From an uncultured Eubacteriales bacterium (GTDB lineage: Bacteria > Bacillota > Clostridia > Oscillospirales > CAG-272): a stretch of DNA of 6,041 bases. A program made the position numbers and the translations under genes. Positions within the stretch are counted from its first letter, which is position 1. The number at the start of each line of letters is the position of its first letter. Positions 5,001 through 6,041 of this stretch are shown here, piece after piece. The DNA lies in assembly GCA_900555785.1 (NCBI GenBank), contig USMO01000105.1, positions 1 through 6,041 on the forward strand, written 5' to 3'. Under the pieces are notes generated by a model. That model searched no databases. It had not been told where the DNA came from and was given only the letters and a program-made list of their open reading frames with translations.

Positions 5001-6041
5001 ATGTTCAAGAAAAAAGAATGTGTTGCCATGCTGCTTGCGGGCGGGCAGGGCAGCAGACTTTACGCGCTGACCAAGAAGACCGCAAAGCCGTCCGTTCCGT
5101 TTGGCGGTAAATACCGAATCATCGATTTCACGCTTTCCAACTGCATCAACTCCGGCATGGACACCGTTGGCGTCCTGACACAGTATCAGCCGCTGATCCT
5201 CAACGACTATATCGGAAACGGTCTGCCGTGGGACCTCGACCGTAACTTCGGCGGTGTCAAAATCCTGCCACCCTACCAGGGGCAGAACGGCGCGGATTGG
5301 TACAAGGGCACCGCAAACGCCATCTGGCAGAACATGGAGTTTATCAACCGCTATAACGCGGAATACGTGCTGATCCTCTCGGGCGATCATATCTATAAAA
5401 TGGACTACGCCCGCATGCTGAATTACCATAAACAGACCGGCGCAGACTGTACCATCGCGGTCATCGACGTCCCGCTGGAGGAGGCAAGCCGCTTCGGCAT
5501 CATGAGCACGCACGAGGACGGCAGAATCTATAAATTCAGCGAGAAGCCGAAGAACCCCGATTCGACTAAAGCGTCGATGGGTATCTATATCTTTACCAAG
5601 GACAAACTGGAGAAATACCTGCGCGAGGACAGCGAGGACCCGGCATCCTCCAACGATTTTGGCAAGAACATCATTCCAACCATGCTGGCGGCAGGGGAGA
5701 AGATGATGGCGTATCCTTTTACGGGGTACTGGAAGGACGTCGGAACCATCCAGTCGCTATGGGAGGCGAATATGGACCTGCTGGGTGAACGCCCGGCGCT
5801 GAACCTGCGGGACGAGACCTGGCGAATCTACAGCCGGCATGAAGCGGCATCGCCGCAGTATATCGGCGCAAACGCAGAAGTGGACAATGCCAGCGTGACG
5901 GCAGGCTGCGACATCGACGGCTGCGTGCGGAACAGCGTGCTGGGCAGCGGCGTGCAGATTGAGACGGGCGCAATTGTGGAGGACAGCGTGCTGATGAACG
6001 ACGTGACCGTGAAAGCGGGCGCAACGGTGCGCTATGCGATT
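5001..6041 (+). CDS. glgC: Glucose-1-phosphate adenylyltransferase, 3' end cut by window
   Basis: ADP-glucose pyrophosphorylase makes ADP-glucose and pyrophosphate from ATP and glucose-1-phosphate, the committed step of bacterial glycogen synthesis. The 347 residues present run open to the window edge. Family members have roughly 380-430, so perhaps 30-60 residues are missing. The nucleotidyltransferase domain (about 5-250) carries LAGGQGSRL (12-20), AKPSVPFGGKYRIIDF (28-43), WYKGTANA (100-107), SGDHIYKMD (127-135, with the metal-binding Asp129), RFGIM (164-168), FSEKP (179-183, whose Lys182 aligns with the glucose-1-phosphate-binding lysine of E. coli GlgC) and YWKDVGT (243-249). A left-handed beta-helix of hexapeptide repeats begins near residue 285. 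The sequence is of the Firmicute type, in which GlgC often works with a GlgD partner, commonly the next gene but not visible here. The catalytic motifs look intact, which favours GlgC over GlgD. Confidence 0.96.
   Translation, partial: MFKKKECVAMLLAGGQGSRLYALTKKTAKPSVPFGGKYRIIDFTLSNCINSGMDTVGVLTQYQPLILNDYIGNGLPWDLDRNFGGVKILPPYQGQNGADWYKGTANAIWQNMEFINRYNAEYVLILSGDHIYKMDYARMLNYHKQTGADCTIAVIDVPLEEASRFGIMSTHEDGRIYKFSEKPKNPDSTKASMGIYIFTKDKLEKYLREDSEDPASSNDFGKNIIPTMLAAGEKMMAYPFTGYWKDVGTIQSLWEANMDLLGERPALNLRDETWRIYSRHEAASPQYIGANAEVDNASVTAGCDIDGCVRNSVLGSGVQIETGAIVEDSVLMNDVTVKAGATVRYAI

Overview
The window carries two ordinary carbohydrate-metabolism loci transcribed away from each other. The base composition (coding regions visibly GC-rich, intergenic regions AT-rich), the strong Shine-Dalgarno sites, the consensus sigma-A promoters, and Bacillus/Clostridium-type GlgB and GlgC proteins all suggest a GC-rich Firmicute. 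A gut clostridium of the Oscillospiraceae/Ruminococcaceae type is most likely. This assignment is an inference from protein style and intergenic repeats, not from a database search.

Layout. Bases 1-87 are the downstream flank of the first gene and hold only a short hairpin. Bases 88-2331 (minus strand) encode a complete, apparently cytoplasmic GH78 alpha-L-rhamnosidase. Its promoter (TTGAAA-17-TATAAT) lies about 100 bases upstream of the start codon. A 28-bp dyad with a LacI/GalR-like core covers the -35 element, and a smaller dyad covers the -10. Bases 2482-2909 form the rest of the divergent control region. It holds an exceptionally good plus-strand promoter (TTGACA-17-TATAAT with extended -10) more than 300 bases before glgB. 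About 115 nt of RNA follow, which can fold as an attenuator or a terminated small RNA. Then comes about 125 nt of uncertain function and a second near-consensus promoter immediately before glgB. Bases 2910-4853 encode the glycogen branching enzyme GlgB. Bases 4854-5000 hold a palindromic element with a 14-bp stem and a 13-bp direct repeat. Bases 5001-6041 encode ADP-glucose pyrophosphorylase GlgC, cut by the window edge.

How the parts fit. GlgC makes ADP-glucose, the donor for glycogen synthase, and GlgB adds the alpha-1,6 branches. Both are on the same strand and read as the start of a glycogen biosynthesis operon, with partners such as glgD or glgA expected downstream but not visible. The rhamnosidase would release L-rhamnose from imported plant or pectin-derived rhamnosides. 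It is probably induced by relief of a repressor at the operator-like dyad.

The proteins are well known families. The parts worth a second look are non-coding: the possible attenuator or sRNA upstream of glgB, the rhamnosidase operator, and the palindromic repeat between glgB and glgC. I do not see a clearly new multi-gene system here.
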